From: Streptomyces hiroshimensis
Lineage (GTDB): Bacteria; Actinomycetota; Actinomycetes; Streptomycetales; Streptomycetaceae
Length of the DNA: 64,000 nucleotides
Direction of reading: 5' to 3'
Assembly: GCF_014650335.1 (NCBI RefSeq)
Contig: NZ_BMUT01000004.1
Span: forward strand, 62,001-126,000
The position numbers and the translations under genes were made by a program. Below, piece by piece: positions 24,666-35,687 of this stretch (positions are counted from its first letter, which is position 1; every line of letters starts with the position of its first letter). The notes under the pieces are model-generated. The model saw only the letters and a program-made list of their open reading frames with translations, did not search any database and was not told the origin of the DNA.

Positions 24666-25607
24666 TCAGGCGATGGACCAGGCGATTCCGTCCAGAATGT
24701 CGTGTTCGCTGACGACGACCTCACGGGCGCCCACGCGCTCCATGACCGCCTGCAGGACGAGCGCTCCGGCGCAGATCACATCGACCCGGCCCGGGTGGAT
24801 CGCGGGGATCGCCGCACGCTGCTCGTGCGTCGAGGCGAGCAGCTTCCCGGTGATCTCCCGGACCTGCTCCAGGGAGATCCGCGCGTGGTGGATGCGCGTC
24901 CAGTCGTACTCGGTGAGGCCCAGCGCGATCGCCGCGACCGTGGTCACCGAGCCGGCGAGGCCGACGAGCGTACGGGCCTCCTCCAGCGGGACGGTCTCCT
25001 CGGCGAGGTCCAGCGCGGCCTCGATGTCCGCGCGTATCGCCGCGATGCGCTCGGGCGTCGCCGGGTCCACCACGGCGCCCTCCGCGACGAGGTGGCGCTC
25101 CGTCATGCGCACGCAGCCGACGTCGACGCTGCGGGCCGCCCGCACATGCTCCTCGCCGACGACGAACTCCGTGGAGCCGCCGCCGATGTCCACGACGAGG
25201 AACGGCCTGGCGAGGTCGTCCCGGCCGGAGAGCTCCTTGGTGGCGCCGGTGAAGGAGAACTCGGCCTCCTGGTCGCCGCTGATCACCTCGGGCTCCACGC
25301 CCAGGATGTCCACCACGCCGCGCACGAAGTCCGCGCGGTTCTCGGCGTCCCGCGAGGCGGAGGTGGCGACGAAGCGCACCCGCTCGGCCTTCAGGTCGCG
25401 GATGACCTCCGCGAACTCCCGGCAGGCCGCGAACGTCCGCTCCAGGGCCTCCTCGGCCAGCCGGCCCGTGCGGTCCACGCCCTGGCCCAGGCGGACGATC
25501 GTCATCCGGCGGTCGAGCTCGGTGAACGCACCGGTCGCGGGGTCGAGATCGGCGACGAGCAGGCGGATGGAGTTGGTGCCGCAGTCGACCGCGGCGACGC
25601 GGGTCAC
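24666..25607 (-). CDS. ppx: Ppx/GppA family exopolyphosphatase / pppGpp phosphohydrolase
   Basis: 313 residues from a GTG at 25607 that overlaps the upstream DUF501 stop (GTGA), showing translational coupling. ASKHA-fold motifs are present: VAAVDCGTNSIRLLVAD (phosphate 1), SASRDAENRADF, VVDIGGGSTEFVVG (phosphate 2) and LVGLAGSVTTVAAI. These enzymes remove the end phosphate of polyphosphate or pppGpp. It is the short, two-domain actinobacterial form. Which substrate dominates is not decidable. It is part of an operon with DUF501 and DivIC-like genes upstream. Confidence 0.88.
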   Translation of the reverse strand: MTRVAAVDCGTNSIRLLVADLDPATGAFTELDRRMTIVRLGQGVDRTGRLAEEALERTFAACREFAEVIRDLKAERVRFVATSASRDAENRADFVRGVVDILGVEPEVISGDQEAEFSFTGATKELSGRDDLARPFLVVDIGGGSTEFVVGEEHVRAARSVDVGCVRMTERHLVAEGAVVDPATPERIAAIRADIEAALDLAEETVPLEEARTLVGLAGSVTTVAAIALGLTEYDWTRIHHARISLEQVREITGKLLASTHEQRAAIPAIHPGRVDVICAGALVLQAVMERVGAREVVVSEHDILDGIAWSIA

Positions 25608-26146
25608 GCCTCGTCACCCCCGTCCGGCGTGCCGCACGGCGTCACGCACGGGCCCTTGGCCCACCACTCCGGCAGCAGCGCCAGCGCCTCGTCGCCGAAG
25701 GGGTTCACGCCCGGGCCCGCGACCAGCGAGTGGCCGACCAGCACGTGCAGGCACTTGACGCGGTCGGGCATGCCGCCCGCGCTCGGGAAGCCCTCCAGGA
25801 CCTCGATCGCGTCGCGGCGGCGGAGGTAGTCCTCGTGCGCGGCGCGGTAGGCGGCGGCGAGCTCCGGGTCGGTCGCCAGCCGGTCCTGCATCTCCTTCAT
25901 CAGGCCCGAGCCCTCCAGCGTGCCGATGGCGGAGGCGGCGCGCGGGCAGGTCAGGTAGTACGTCGTCGGGAACGGCGTGCCGTCCGGCAGCCGGGGCGCG
26001 GTCTCGACCACATCGGGCTGGCCGCAGGGGCAGCGGTGGGCGATGGCGCGCAGCCCGCGCGGCGGGCGGCCCAGCTGCTCCTTGAACGCCTCGATGTCGG
26101 CGGCGGTGGGCTCGGTGGACTCGGTCTGGGGCGGAGGGGTGTCCAT
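25604..26146 (-). CDS. DUF501 family protein
   Basis: 180 residues from the ATG at 26146 (MDTPPPQTEST). The core RAIAHRCPCGQPDVVETAPR and TYYLTCPRAASAIGTLEGSG, followed by GFPSAGGMPDRVKCLHVLVG, is the conserved DUF501 signature, with several Cys/His residues suggesting a metal site. It is always found between divIC and ppx in actinobacteria. No biochemical role is known to me. It overlaps ppx by 4 bp. Confidence 0.88.
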   Translation of the reverse strand: MDTPPPQTESTEPTAADIEAFKEQLGRPPRGLRAIAHRCPCGQPDVVETAPRLPDGTPFPTTYYLTCPRAASAIGTLEGSGLMKEMQDRLATDPELAAAYRAAHEDYLRRRDAIEVLEGFPSAGGMPDRVKCLHVLVGHSLVAGPGVNPFGDEALALLPEWWAKGPCVTPCGTPDGGDEA

Positions 26147-26237
26147 GTGCTCGCTCGTGTCGTCTTCGCTCGGTGGTGTCGGCAGGTCGTGCAGGAGGCA
26201 GGTCGTGAAGAAAGGGGAAGGGCCGGCGCGGGCGCGG

Positions 26238-26702
26238 TCAGCGCGGGGTGTCCGCGGCGTCCACACCGTCCCACAGGTTGCTGTACCAGGGGCGGTCGGC
26301 GGCGCCCTGGTCGCGGGGGCGCCGGGCGGTGCCGCTGCCGTCGACCACGCTGTAGCCCGTCTCCCCGGGGCGCAGGTAGTGCAGGTGCTCGCGCGCCTGC
26401 TGCTCGACGTACGCCGGGTCCTCCAGCCGCGCCTTCTCGTCCTCCAGGCGCTTGACCTGCTCGCGGGCGCGCTCGGACTGGCGGCGCTGGTCGGCGATGT
26501 CGGAGCGCTGGGTGACCCACTGGCGCATGGGATAGGCGAGGGCGACGACCAGCGAGCACACGACGAGCGCCAGCAGCGCCGCCCGGCCGGTGAGCCGGCT
26601 GCGGCGCGGGCCCCGCGCGCGGTAGACGCGGGCCGTGGAGCCCTGGACGAGCACCGAGCCGAGTGCCCTGAGTCTGGTCGCGGTGGAGCGTTCCGCCGCC
26701 AC
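26238..26702 (-). CDS. divIC: septum formation initiator, FtsB/DivIC family
   Basis: 154 residues from a GTG at 26702 with GGGGAGG upstream. An Arg-rich N-terminal tail, one TM helix (LTGRAALLALVVCSLVVALA) and an extracytoplasmic coiled coil (QRRQSERAREQVKRLEDEKA) are followed by the family turn YVEQQAREHLHYLRPGETGY. It acts with FtsL/FtsQ in the divisome. In Streptomyces it matters mainly for sporulation septa. It starts the operon divIC - DUF501 - ppx. Confidence 0.88.
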   Translation of the reverse strand: MAAERSTATRLRALGSVLVQGSTARVYRARGPRRSRLTGRAALLALVVCSLVVALAYPMRQWVTQRSDIADQRRQSERAREQVKRLEDEKARLEDPAYVEQQAREHLHYLRPGETGYSVVDGSGTARRPRDQGAADRPWYSNLWDGVDAADTPR

Positions 26703-26750
26703 TTCGCCTCCCCGAGGTCCTGGTCGCCCGCAGCCTCGCTACGAACGTAC

Positions 26751-26785
26751 GTCCCCGGCCACGGTACGGGACCGTGGCCGGGGAC
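26751..26785 (-). terminator. intrinsic terminator after eno
   Basis: Perfect 15-bp arms GTCCCCGGCCACGGT and ACCGTGGCCGGGGAC with a 5-nt loop, ~70 bp after the enolase stop. Confidence 0.85.
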
Positions 26786-26813
26786 GTGGTGAGGCTGCCC
26801 TGAAGCGGGGTCA

Positions 26814-28182
<1,369 letters not shown>

Positions 28183-28317
28183 ACGGGCGCCGGAGGCTCA
28201 CCTCGCCGTTGGACCGTGTTTCCGGGTCGAAGAATCCGAAAATTCAGAAAAATCATCACAGCGGCACAAATGACGAGATGGCCGCACGAATGAGGTATTT
28301 ACCCGGAAAACGCAAAA

Positions 28318-28349
28318 GAGGGGCGGCCCACTCGCGTGGACCGCCCCTC
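28318..28349 (-). terminator. intrinsic terminator after the first rpf gene
   Basis: On the minus strand arms GAGGGGCGGTCCAC and GTGGGCCGCCCCTC form a 14-bp stem with one mismatch, followed by TTTTGCGTTTTCC. Confidence 0.85.
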
Positions 28350-28358
28350 CCTGCTCGA

Positions 28359-29322
<964 letters not shown>

Positions 29323-29357
29323 ACGACCGTGGTGCCCGCGGTGGCGAGCGGTCACGA

Positions 29358-29386
29358 CGGTAAACACAGTCGCGGCAAGGGTTCAA
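29358..29386 (-). promoter_or_regulatory. candidate promoter for the riboswitch-rpfA transcript
   Basis: TTGAAC (29381-29386), a 17-bp spacer and TTACCG (29358-29363) on the minus strand, ~35 bp before the riboswitch. The -10 is poor. Confidence 0.35.
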
Positions 29387-29550
29387 ACCCCTCTTTCCAG
29401 CCACAGTTGCCCCTGGTTACCCAGGGGAACATCGCGTTTCCGCAGGTGAGAGACGGTTTGCCAAGTTCGGGAAGACGGCATTCCGCCATCAGGCAAAGAG
29501 ACCCATGTCTCACTTTCGACTGGAACGGACATTCGCCGCGAACTGCCGGT

Positions 29551-30675
29551 CTATTTACCGACCTCAAGCCTCTGACCAGGAAGGATCAGGTCGGGATCGG
29601 AACCGACCGCTTTTTCATTGTGCTGATACAGGGACTGCCAACCTCCCTTGACCGCATGCTGTTCGGCGATGGCTGACAGGTTGTCACCGGGGCGCACGGT
29701 GTAGTCGGTGGGCGTGGGACTGCCGGTGCGTGCATCCCCGCCGCCCCGCGACGTACGGCCCGGGTCCTCCGAACGCGACGGGTCGGCGCGGTGCTTGCCC
29801 GTACCCGTGTCGCTGTCGTCGGGCGTCCGCCCCGCCGGCGAACCGGAATCGCCCGCGGCCGGCGTCGCAGGCGCGCCGGGGATCTGAGCCGGGTCGTCCG
29901 TGGGGGACGAGGAGGGCTTGCGGTGCCGGCCTTCCTGCGGCTCGCCGGGCGTCCCGTCGCCCGGCTTGCCCGAGGCGTCGGGTGACGGCGCGTCGGACGA
30001 CGGGCTGCCGGAGGGCTGTCCCGACGGCCGGCCGGAGGACTGGCCCGGCGACGGCTTGCCGCTCGACGGCTGTCCCGAAGGCTGAGCGGAGGGGTCCGCC
30101 GAGGGCGACGCCGAGGATCCCGTAGAGGGCTTTCCGGACGGCGACGGAGTCGTGGGGGTGTCAGAAGGCTTGCCGTGACCGGTGGGCGCGGACGGCTCGG
30201 ACGGCGTGGAGGGCGAAGTGGTGCGCTCCGGGGCGCGTGATGGCGTCGGGTCGCTCGCGGGGGCGTGTGTGCCGCCCGGGTTGACCTCCGCCGGGGTGCC
30301 GCCCGAGGTGAGGCCCGACTTCACGGCACAGCTCGACCAGGTGCCGGTGCCGCGGCTTTCGAGGATCTGCTCGGCGACGGCGATCTGCTGCGCACGGCTG
30401 GCGAGGTCGGGGCGGGGGGCGTACTCCCGGCCGCCGTGGCGCTCCCAGAGGTCCTGGGTCAGCTGCAGTCCCCCGTAGGCCCCATTTCCGGAGTCGGCGC
30501 TCCACAGGCCGCCGCTCTCGCACTGGGCGACACGGTCCCAGGCGCCTGCGTCGGCTGCCGTCGCGCCGGTGGCCGCCAGCAGCGGCATGGCGATTCCGGA
30601 GGCGGTCACCCCCGCGGCGACCACGATGGCGGGTATCTGACGGGGGCGGCGATGTCGGCCGTTTCCGGGTCTCAT
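29551..30675 (-). CDS. second resuscitation-promoting factor, long Ser/Pro-rich linker and LysM
   Basis: 374 residues from the ATG at 30675 (MRPGNGRHRRPRQIP). The signal peptide ends near ATGATA-A. The Rpf domain (~40-115) has [20 protein letters not shown] and two cysteines. A ~190-residue low-complexity linker rich in Ser, Pro and Gly (PSGQPSSGKPSPGQSSGRPS) follows, then a C-terminal LysM (YTVRPGDNLSAIAEQHAVKG). The long linker could span the wall. Unlike its neighbour it has its own promoter and no riboswitch in its ~110-bp upstream region. It is probably the S. coelicolor RpfC equivalent, by position. Confidence 0.88.
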   Translation of the reverse strand: MRPGNGRHRRPRQIPAIVVAAGVTASGIAMPLLAATGATAADAGAWDRVAQCESGGLWSADSGNGAYGGLQLTQDLWERHGGREYAPRPDLASRAQQIAVAEQILESRGTGTWSSCAVKSGLTSGGTPAEVNPGGTHAPASDPTPSRAPERTTSPSTPSEPSAPTGHGKPSDTPTTPSPSGKPSTGSSASPSADPSAQPSGQPSSGKPSPGQSSGRPSGQPSGSPSSDAPSPDASGKPGDGTPGEPQEGRHRKPSSSPTDDPAQIPGAPATPAAGDSGSPAGRTPDDSDTGTGKHRADPSRSEDPGRTSRGGGDARTGSPTPTDYTVRPGDNLSAIAEQHAVKGGWQSLYQHNEKAVGSDPDLILPGQRLEVGK

Positions 30676-30712
30676 GGGCGGTTGCCTCTCGTTCGGCGGC
30701 GAATGGTGGTTG

Positions 30713-30741
30713 AAGATAGCGACGGCCCACCCGAGTCACAA
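30713..30741 (-). promoter_or_regulatory. promoter of the second rpf gene
   Basis: TTGTGA (30736-30741), a 17-bp spacer and TATCTT (30713-30718) on the minus strand, 38 bp before the start codon. Confidence 0.6.
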
Positions 30742-30788
30742 GCCGATGTAGCGGAGGTCACGCCGAGATCACGCCGACTGACGCGAGG

Positions 30789-32081
30789 TCAGACGGACGG
30801 GTTCTCCCGGGTGGTTGTGTCCGCAATGTCCTCCGGTGTAAAGGCCACGGGAAGGGTGCGCAGACCGCGCATGATGAGCCCGCCGCGCCACCGCAGCTCC
30901 TCCGGATCGGCCCCCAGCCGCAGGTCGGGAAGGCGCCGCAGCAGGGTCGCCAGGGCCGTCTGTCCCTCCAGGCGGGCGAGGGGCGCGCCCAGGCAGTAGT
31001 GGATGCCGTGGCCGTAGCCGAGGTGCTGGTTGTCGCGCCGGGAGAGGTCCAGCGTGTCGGGTTCGGCGAAGCGCTCGGGGTCGCGGTCGGCGGCCGCGAG
31101 GACGACGAGGACGGGGTCGCCCTCGGCGATGCGCTGCCCGCCGATCGTCAGGTCCTGCGTGGCGAACCGCCAGGTCGCGAGCTCCACCGGGCCGTCGTAG
31201 CGCAGCAGCTCCTCGACGCCGGTCGCGAGCAGGCCCTCGTCGCCCTCGGCGAGGGCGCGCTGGAGGCGCTCGCGCTGCCCCTGATTGCGCAGCAGGGCGT
31301 AGGTTCCGTTACCGATCAGGTTCACAGTTGTTTCAAAACCCGCAAAGAGCAGGATGAAGGCCATGGCCGCGGCCTCGTCCTCGGTGAGGTGCTCGCCGTG
31401 GTCACTCGCCCTGATCAGTCCGGAGATGAGGTCTTCACCGAGATCCTCCCGCTTGCGGTGGATAAGTTCGGTCAGATAGCCCCGCATCTTCTTCACGGAG
31501 CGCGCCACCCCGCCGCGCGGGCCGCCGCCGTGGCGGATCATCATCCCGGCCCAGTCCCGGAAGTCGTCCTGGTCCTCGGGCGGGACGCCGAGCAGGTCGC
31601 AGATGGCGTAGATGGGGAGGGGGAAGGCGAACTCGTGGATGAGGTCGGCTTCCCCTCTGTCCGCGAAGCCGTCGATGAGCCGGTCCGTCAGCTCCTGCAC
31701 CCGGGGCGCGAACTCGGCGACCCGGCGCGGGGTGAACGCCTTCGAGACGAGGCGGCGCAGCCGGGTGTGATCCGGCGGGTCGATGTTGAGCAGGTGCGTC
31801 ATCAGATTGGCGCTGCGCTCGCCCGGGATGCCGACCTTGCCCTTGCCGTGGGCGGCCTCGGAGTGGTGCACGGGGTTCTTCGACAGGCGCTGGTCGGCGA
31901 GCGCCTGGCGGGCATCGGCGTACCGGGTGACCAGCCATGCCTCCACGCCGCTGGGCAGGGCGGTGCGGTGCACCGGGGCGTGCTCGCGCAGCCACGCGTA
32001 CGCGGGGTACGGGTCGGAGGCGAACTCCCAGGTGAAGAGGGGCGGGGCGGGCGGGACCGGCGAGGCTTTCTTGTCGTGCAC
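30789..32081 (-). CDS. cytochrome P450, CYP107-like
   Basis: 430 residues from a GTG at 32081. The I-helix oxygen-activation motif is LFAGFETTVN; the ExxR region is GVEELLRYDGPVELATWRFA; the heme loop is LGYGHGIHYCLGAPLAR, with the ligand Cys363. No membrane anchor, so it is a soluble bacterial P450 needing ferredoxin partners, none of which is adjacent. TAGCGT ends 6 bp before the GTG, suggesting a leaderless mRNA. By synteny memory this is the CYP107T1-type orphan P450; the substrate is unknown. Confidence 0.9.
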   Translation of the reverse strand: MHDKKASPVPPAPPLFTWEFASDPYPAYAWLREHAPVHRTALPSGVEAWLVTRYADARQALADQRLSKNPVHHSEAAHGKGKVGIPGERSANLMTHLLNIDPPDHTRLRRLVSKAFTPRRVAEFAPRVQELTDRLIDGFADRGEADLIHEFAFPLPIYAICDLLGVPPEDQDDFRDWAGMMIRHGGGPRGGVARSVKKMRGYLTELIHRKREDLGEDLISGLIRASDHGEHLTEDEAAAMAFILLFAGFETTVNLIGNGTYALLRNQGQRERLQRALAEGDEGLLATGVEELLRYDGPVELATWRFATQDLTIGGQRIAEGDPVLVVLAAADRDPERFAEPDTLDLSRRDNQHLGYGHGIHYCLGAPLARLEGQTALATLLRRLPDLRLGADPEELRWRGGLIMRGLRTLPVAFTPEDIADTTTRENPSV

Positions 32082-32110
32082 CCCTTGACGCTACTAGGGG
32101 CGCGGCGGGG

Positions 32111-32205
32111 CGGCTCAGTGGTGGCGGACCGGGGCCGGGGCTCGGTGGTGGCCGGGGCCGCGGGGCAGGGTGCGGGGCCGGGGCTCAGTGGTGGCCGGGG
32201 CCGCC
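32111..32205. repeat. three imperfect copies of the DUF6479 gene 3' end
   Basis: GCTC(A/G)GTGGTGGC occurs at about 32113, 32140 and 32183, each followed by CCGGGGCCG-type sequence. The third copy contains the real stop codon; the first also carries TCA (TGA on the minus strand). Confidence 0.65.
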
Positions 32206-32628
32206 GCTGCCGAAGCCGCCGCTGCCGCCCGGGTTCCACTTCTTGCGCTCCTCACTGAGCTCCTCGGCGTGGCTGCCGGGGTTGTGGACCTCGTGCGGCA
32301 GCACCCGCTCCCCGTTGGCCTCGGGGTGCAGCTCGTCCGACTCGCGGTGCTCGGTGACGTAGCCGACCCTGTTCTCCTCGTCGTCGTTGTGCCCCGGTCC
32401 GTGGTCGGGCGAGGTGGGCCCGGTGTCGTGCTCCTGCCGGGTCTGCCAGGCGCCCTGCCGGCGCTGGGGCTGGGAGGGCGGGGGCGGTTCCTCGTCGCGC
32501 TTCTTGAAGCCCTTGACCACGGCCATGATCAGCAGGGCGACGACGAAGAGGCCGACGACGAACTGGATGATCCCGCCGGCCCAGTGCGGGGCGGCGAGGT
32601 CGGCGAGGTGTACGTACTGGATGCGCAT
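32185..32628 (-). CDS. DUF6479-type membrane protein (147 aa)
   Basis: A single TM helix near the N-terminus (GGIIQFVVGLFVVALLIMAV) is followed by a long hydrophilic cytoplasmic-type tail with GFKKRDEEPPPPS, then a Gly-rich end GSGGFGSGGPGHH. I recognise it as the DUF6479 family, common in Streptomyces and without known function. It is divergent from the lipoprotein at 32777. Its 3' end is repeated downstream. Confidence 0.7.
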   Translation of the reverse strand: MRIQYVHLADLAAPHWAGGIIQFVVGLFVVALLIMAVVKGFKKRDEEPPPPSQPQRRQGAWQTRQEHDTGPTSPDHGPGHNDDEENRVGYVTEHRESDELHPEANGERVLPHEVHNPGSHAEELSEERKKWNPGGSGGFGSGGPGHH

Positions 32629-32708
32629 GACACCCGGGTACCCGCCTGCCGCCGGGACAAGACGGTTCGTAGGCCGAACGGGTGCCCGAGCGGGAGGGCG
32701 GCACCGAC

Positions 32709-32737
32709 TTGTGCATACTTGCGTTCGAATTTAGGTC
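32709..32737 (+). promoter_or_regulatory. candidate promoter for the lipoprotein gene
   Basis: TTGTGC (32709-32714), a 17-bp spacer and TAGGTC (32732-32737), 39 bp before the GTG start, in a locally AT-rich stretch. Confidence 0.5.
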
Positions 32738-32776
32738 TTTTTGATCACTGCCGGATCTCAGCACAAAGGAACCCCT

Positions 32777-33529
32777 GTGTACGTTCGCCCCCGCCGGGTC
32801 GCTCTCGCGGCTCTGGTCGCCGCCTCGTCGCTGCTGCTCGCCGCCTGCGACGGCGGCTCCGATTCCGCATCCGGTTCCGGCGGCAAGAAGGACAAGGGCG
32901 CGCCCTCCGCGCCCGCCGCCCCCGCCGCCATCACCGCCGACCAGGCCCAGCAGGCGCTCGTCGCCCTGACGGACCTGCCGGCCGGCTGGAAGCTGGAGCC
33001 GAACACGGGCCTGGACAAGTCGCAGGGCGGGGAGGAGGAGATCGGGAACCCCTCCCGGCCCGAGTGCGCGCCGATCACGGCCGTCCTCAACACCGGCCGA
33101 CTGGAGGAGGACCACAAGGCGAACGCCCAGGTGGTCTTCACCAAGAAGGGCGACCAGACGACCGTCGCCCAGGACGTCAGCGGCTACGAGCGCGCGGTGG
33201 CCGAGAAGGCCATGGCCGGGCTGCGGACGGCGGTCGAGAAGTGCGCGGCCTTCGACGCCAAGGAGAGCGGCAAGAAGGCCACGGTGAAGGTGAAGAAGGC
33301 GGCGGGGCAGCAGCCGAAGTACGGCGACGAGTCGGTCTCCTACTCCGTCACCGTCGTCTCCGGCGGCATGCAGATGGACTTCGACCTCGGCACGGTCCGC
33401 AGCCACGGGGCGATCACGACGGTCCTGAACAACTACAGCGACCACGGCGACCGCGGCAAGGCCGCGTTCGGCAAGGCCCTGGCCAAGGCCGCGGAAAAGC
33501 TGACGGCGGCGGCGTCGAAGACGGCCTGA
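32777..33529 (+). CDS. lipoprotein of unknown function (250 aa)
   Basis: The GTG at 32777 has AAAGGA upstream. A signal peptide with lipobox LLLAAC is followed by a Ser/Gly/Lys spacer, then one globular domain (QQALVALTDLPAGWKLEPNT, CAPITAVLNTGRLEEDH, DLGTVRSHGAITTVLNNYSD). This layout resembles mycobacterial PknH-sensor or LpqN-like extracellular folds, with the repeated 'L...dlP.GW' entry, but the match is weak. It is attached to the outer face of the membrane. Convergent with mazG. Confidence 0.75.
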   Translation: MYVRPRRVALAALVAASSLLLAACDGGSDSASGSGGKKDKGAPSAPAAPAAITADQAQQALVALTDLPAGWKLEPNTGLDKSQGGEEEIGNPSRPECAPITAVLNTGRLEEDHKANAQVVFTKKGDQTTVAQDVSGYERAVAEKAMAGLRTAVEKCAAFDAKESGKKATVKVKKAAGQQPKYGDESVSYSVTVVSGGMQMDFDLGTVRSHGAITTVLNNYSDHGDRGKAAFGKALAKAAEKLTAAASKTA

Positions 33530-33573
33530 CCCACGGCGCGGGGTGCCCCGGGGCCGAGCGGAAAGCGAGGCCC

Positions 33574-34545
33574 CTAAAAACCCTCCGCGGCGCGGATCGC
33601 GTCGCGGTAGGTGCGGGCCGCCGCCCGCAGCGCCGTCTCCGGGTCCGTGCCCGCCGCCTCCGCCCGTACGGCCAGCGCCAGCAGCTCGTAGCCGATGCCG
33701 TCGCCCGCGGGGACGGCGACGTCGAGGCCCTGCGACCGCACCCGGGAGGCCAGCTTCGCCGCGAGGGCGAGCGACGGCTGGCCGAGCGGGACGCCTTCGG
33801 TCACCGACTCGCGCCCCTTCTCCTCCGCCTTCGTCCGCATCCAGTGCGCCCGCACGTCCTCCGGCGTCTCCGCCGACTCCTCGCCGAAGACGTGCGGGTG
33901 CCGGTGGATGAGCTTGTCGACGATCACACCGGCGACGTCGTCGACGGAGAACGCCTCGTCGGGGTCGTCCTGCGCGATCCGCGCGTGGAAGACGACCTGC
34001 AGCAGTACGTCGCCCAGCTCCTCGCGCAGCGCCTCGCGGTCACCGGTCTCGATGGCCTCCAGCAGCTCGTAGGTCTCCTCCAGCGCGTACTTCGCGAGGT
34101 CCTCGTGCGTCCGTATCCCGCTCCACGGGCAGGCCACCCGGATCCGGTCCATGACCTGCACCAGGTCCAGCAGCCGCGCGCCCGGCAGGTCGTACGAACC
34201 GGGCAGCAGCTCCAGCGCCGGCATCGTCTCCCGGCCGGAGCCGGCGAGCCGGGCGAGCCCGTCGGTGAGCGTGGACTCGCCCTCGGCGGAGGTCAGGACG
34301 ACGGCGCTGCGCCGCCCGCTCGTGCAGAAGTCGACCAGCTCACGGGCCGTGGCCGTACCGTGCTCGACCTCGATGCCGGCCTCCCGCAGATACGGCAGCT
34401 GCGGGTGGCCGGCATCGGCGCACAGCACCCGGTCGGCGGCGCGGAGCGCCTGCCACGCGGGCCAGGACAGCAGCCCCGGGGCGACCCGGTGGCTGGTGGT
34501 GAGCAGGACGATGCGGCCAGGTGCGGAGTCGGCGGAGTCGTTCAC
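33574..34545 (-). CDS. mazG: nucleoside triphosphate pyrophosphohydrolase MazG with N-terminal methylase-like domain
   Basis: 323 residues from a GTG at 34545. Residues 1-110 are a reduced tetrapyrrole-methylase-like fold (RIVLLTTSHRVAPGLLSW), and residues ~130-320 are the MazG domain with YALEETYELLEAIE (ExxE) and EELGDVLLQVVFHARIA (ExxxD metal site). MazG hydrolyses NTPs to NMP and PPi and clears abnormal nucleotides. The expected CPWDxxQTH reads CPWSGIRTH, a substitution of note. TAGGCT ends 6 bp before the GTG, so the mRNA may be leaderless. The surA-like gene ends ~90 bp upstream. Confidence 0.88.
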   Translation of the reverse strand: MNDSADSAPGRIVLLTTSHRVAPGLLSWPAWQALRAADRVLCADAGHPQLPYLREAGIEVEHGTATARELVDFCTSGRRSAVVLTSAEGESTLTDGLARLAGSGRETMPALELLPGSYDLPGARLLDLVQVMDRIRVACPWSGIRTHEDLAKYALEETYELLEAIETGDREALREELGDVLLQVVFHARIAQDDPDEAFSVDDVAGVIVDKLIHRHPHVFGEESAETPEDVRAHWMRTKAEEKGRESVTEGVPLGQPSLALAAKLASRVRSQGLDVAVPAGDGIGYELLALAVRAEAAGTDPETALRAAARTYRDAIRAAEGF

Positions 34546-34633
34546 ACCGCCGAGCCTAGGCGACCGGACCGCGCACGGCCCACGCCGGGCGGACCGCCCA
34601 CGCCGGGCACACCACTCGCGACCGGCACACCGC

Positions 34634-35254
34634 TCACGCCGGGCGTGCGGCCCCGGCCTCCGCGGCGGACCGCAGCCACGGCTCCGGCGCGGACCGGGCG
34701 GTGCCCCGCTTGCCGTCCCACTCCCCGTAGCGCGGGTTGACGTCGACGTGGAGGGCGTCGGAGGTGCGCATCAGGATCTGGTTGGTGCGGGCGGCGCCGA
34801 ACTTGCCGTCCAGCTTGGCGCGCACGAGGTCCACGGCGAGGGCCTGGTCGATCTGGTCGGGGGCGATGCCGAGGGCGAGGAAGCGGGCGCGCACCGTCGC
34901 GGCCCCGCCGTTGGCGGCCTCGACGTCGGCGCGCTGGCGCTGCAGCTCCCGGCGGGTGACCTCGACGCCGTTGTCCTTGCCGGCCTTCTCCACGATCCGG
35001 TACTGGATGAGGCGGACCAGCGTGTCCTGGCCGAGCCGGGCGCTGTTCGCCGTGAGCTGCTCGCCTTGCGGGGAGGACCGCTGCGCCTCGCGTACGTCCG
35101 CGACCTCGCGTTGCAGCTGCGAGACGGTGATCCGGTCGTCGCCCACGACGGCGGCGGCCCCCGGATGAGCGGTCTGCCCGCAGGCGGTCAGGAGCGGGGC
35201 CGCGGCGAGCAGCGCGGCGGCGGTGACGGAGAGCGCGGTCCTTCGGCGGATCAT
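34634..35254 (-). CDS. SurA N-terminal-domain lipoprotein (periplasmic chaperone-like)
   Basis: 206 residues from the ATG at 35254. Signal with lipobox LLTAC (Cys25), then the SurA-N fold: VVGDDRITVSQLQREVADVR and TLVRLIQYRIVEKAGKDNGV. It lacks a prolyl-isomerase domain, so a chaperone role is more likely than PPIase activity. The C-terminal part ends with NPRYGEWDGKRGT, a motif shared by this Streptomyces family. It sits just upstream of mazG on the same strand, as in related genomes. Confidence 0.82.
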   Translation of the reverse strand: MIRRRTALSVTAAALLAAAPLLTACGQTAHPGAAAVVGDDRITVSQLQREVADVREAQRSSPQGEQLTANSARLGQDTLVRLIQYRIVEKAGKDNGVEVTRRELQRQRADVEAANGGAATVRARFLALGIAPDQIDQALAVDLVRAKLDGKFGAARTNQILMRTSDALHVDVNPRYGEWDGKRGTARSAPEPWLRSAAEAGAARPA

Positions 35255-35687
35255 GAAGCCTCCCGGCGGCGGTCGTGCGACGGTGATCGACCTGCGTTGA
35301 TCGATGGTAGGGAGTCCGGGTGGCCCGGGCCACCGATTCGACCAACGATTCGCGGGGCGCGGGGATGTGCGGGTGACGCCGGGAAACCGGCCGCCGCGCT
35401 CGTCCCGTACCCCTGCCTGGGTGCTCCTATACCGGCCTGCACCTGCTCATCGGCTGACCGGCTCGTCAGCTCATCGGCTGATCAGTGACGCCCGTCACAG
35501 CAGCCGGACTTGAGAGAAGAACGACACATTCCGGCCGAACCGCTCCGGGGGGCCACTCGTCTCTCGGAAAGGGGGCCGGGCGCCGGCGAGGCTCCGCGTA
35601 TCTTTTCCGACAGTCATCCCGTAAATCCAGTACATCCCGTAGACGTCCCGTCGTCATCCCACCGTCCCCGGATCAAAGGACTGCCCC
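35255..35687. other. divergent intergenic region with palindrome and direct repeat
   Basis: 433 bp. A perfect 16-bp palindrome GGTGGCCCGGGCCACC lies at 35319-35334. A 13-bp direct repeat GCTCATCGGCTGA lies at 35445 and 35469 (24-bp period). No RNA gene was seen. It must hold promoters for the SurA-like and DUF2079 genes. Confidence 0.45.

Noticed and set aside
29341..29410. GGGTTCAAACCCC followed by CCAGCCA, resembling a tRNA T-arm and 3' end
   Set aside because: No acceptor, D-arm or anticodon arm can be built upstream; the stretch overlaps the rpfA promoter region.
30781..32081. TTA codons in the P450 gene
   Set aside because: The TTA trinucleotides seen on the coding strand (near 30838 and 31444) are out of frame (TTT-ACA and CTT-ATC).
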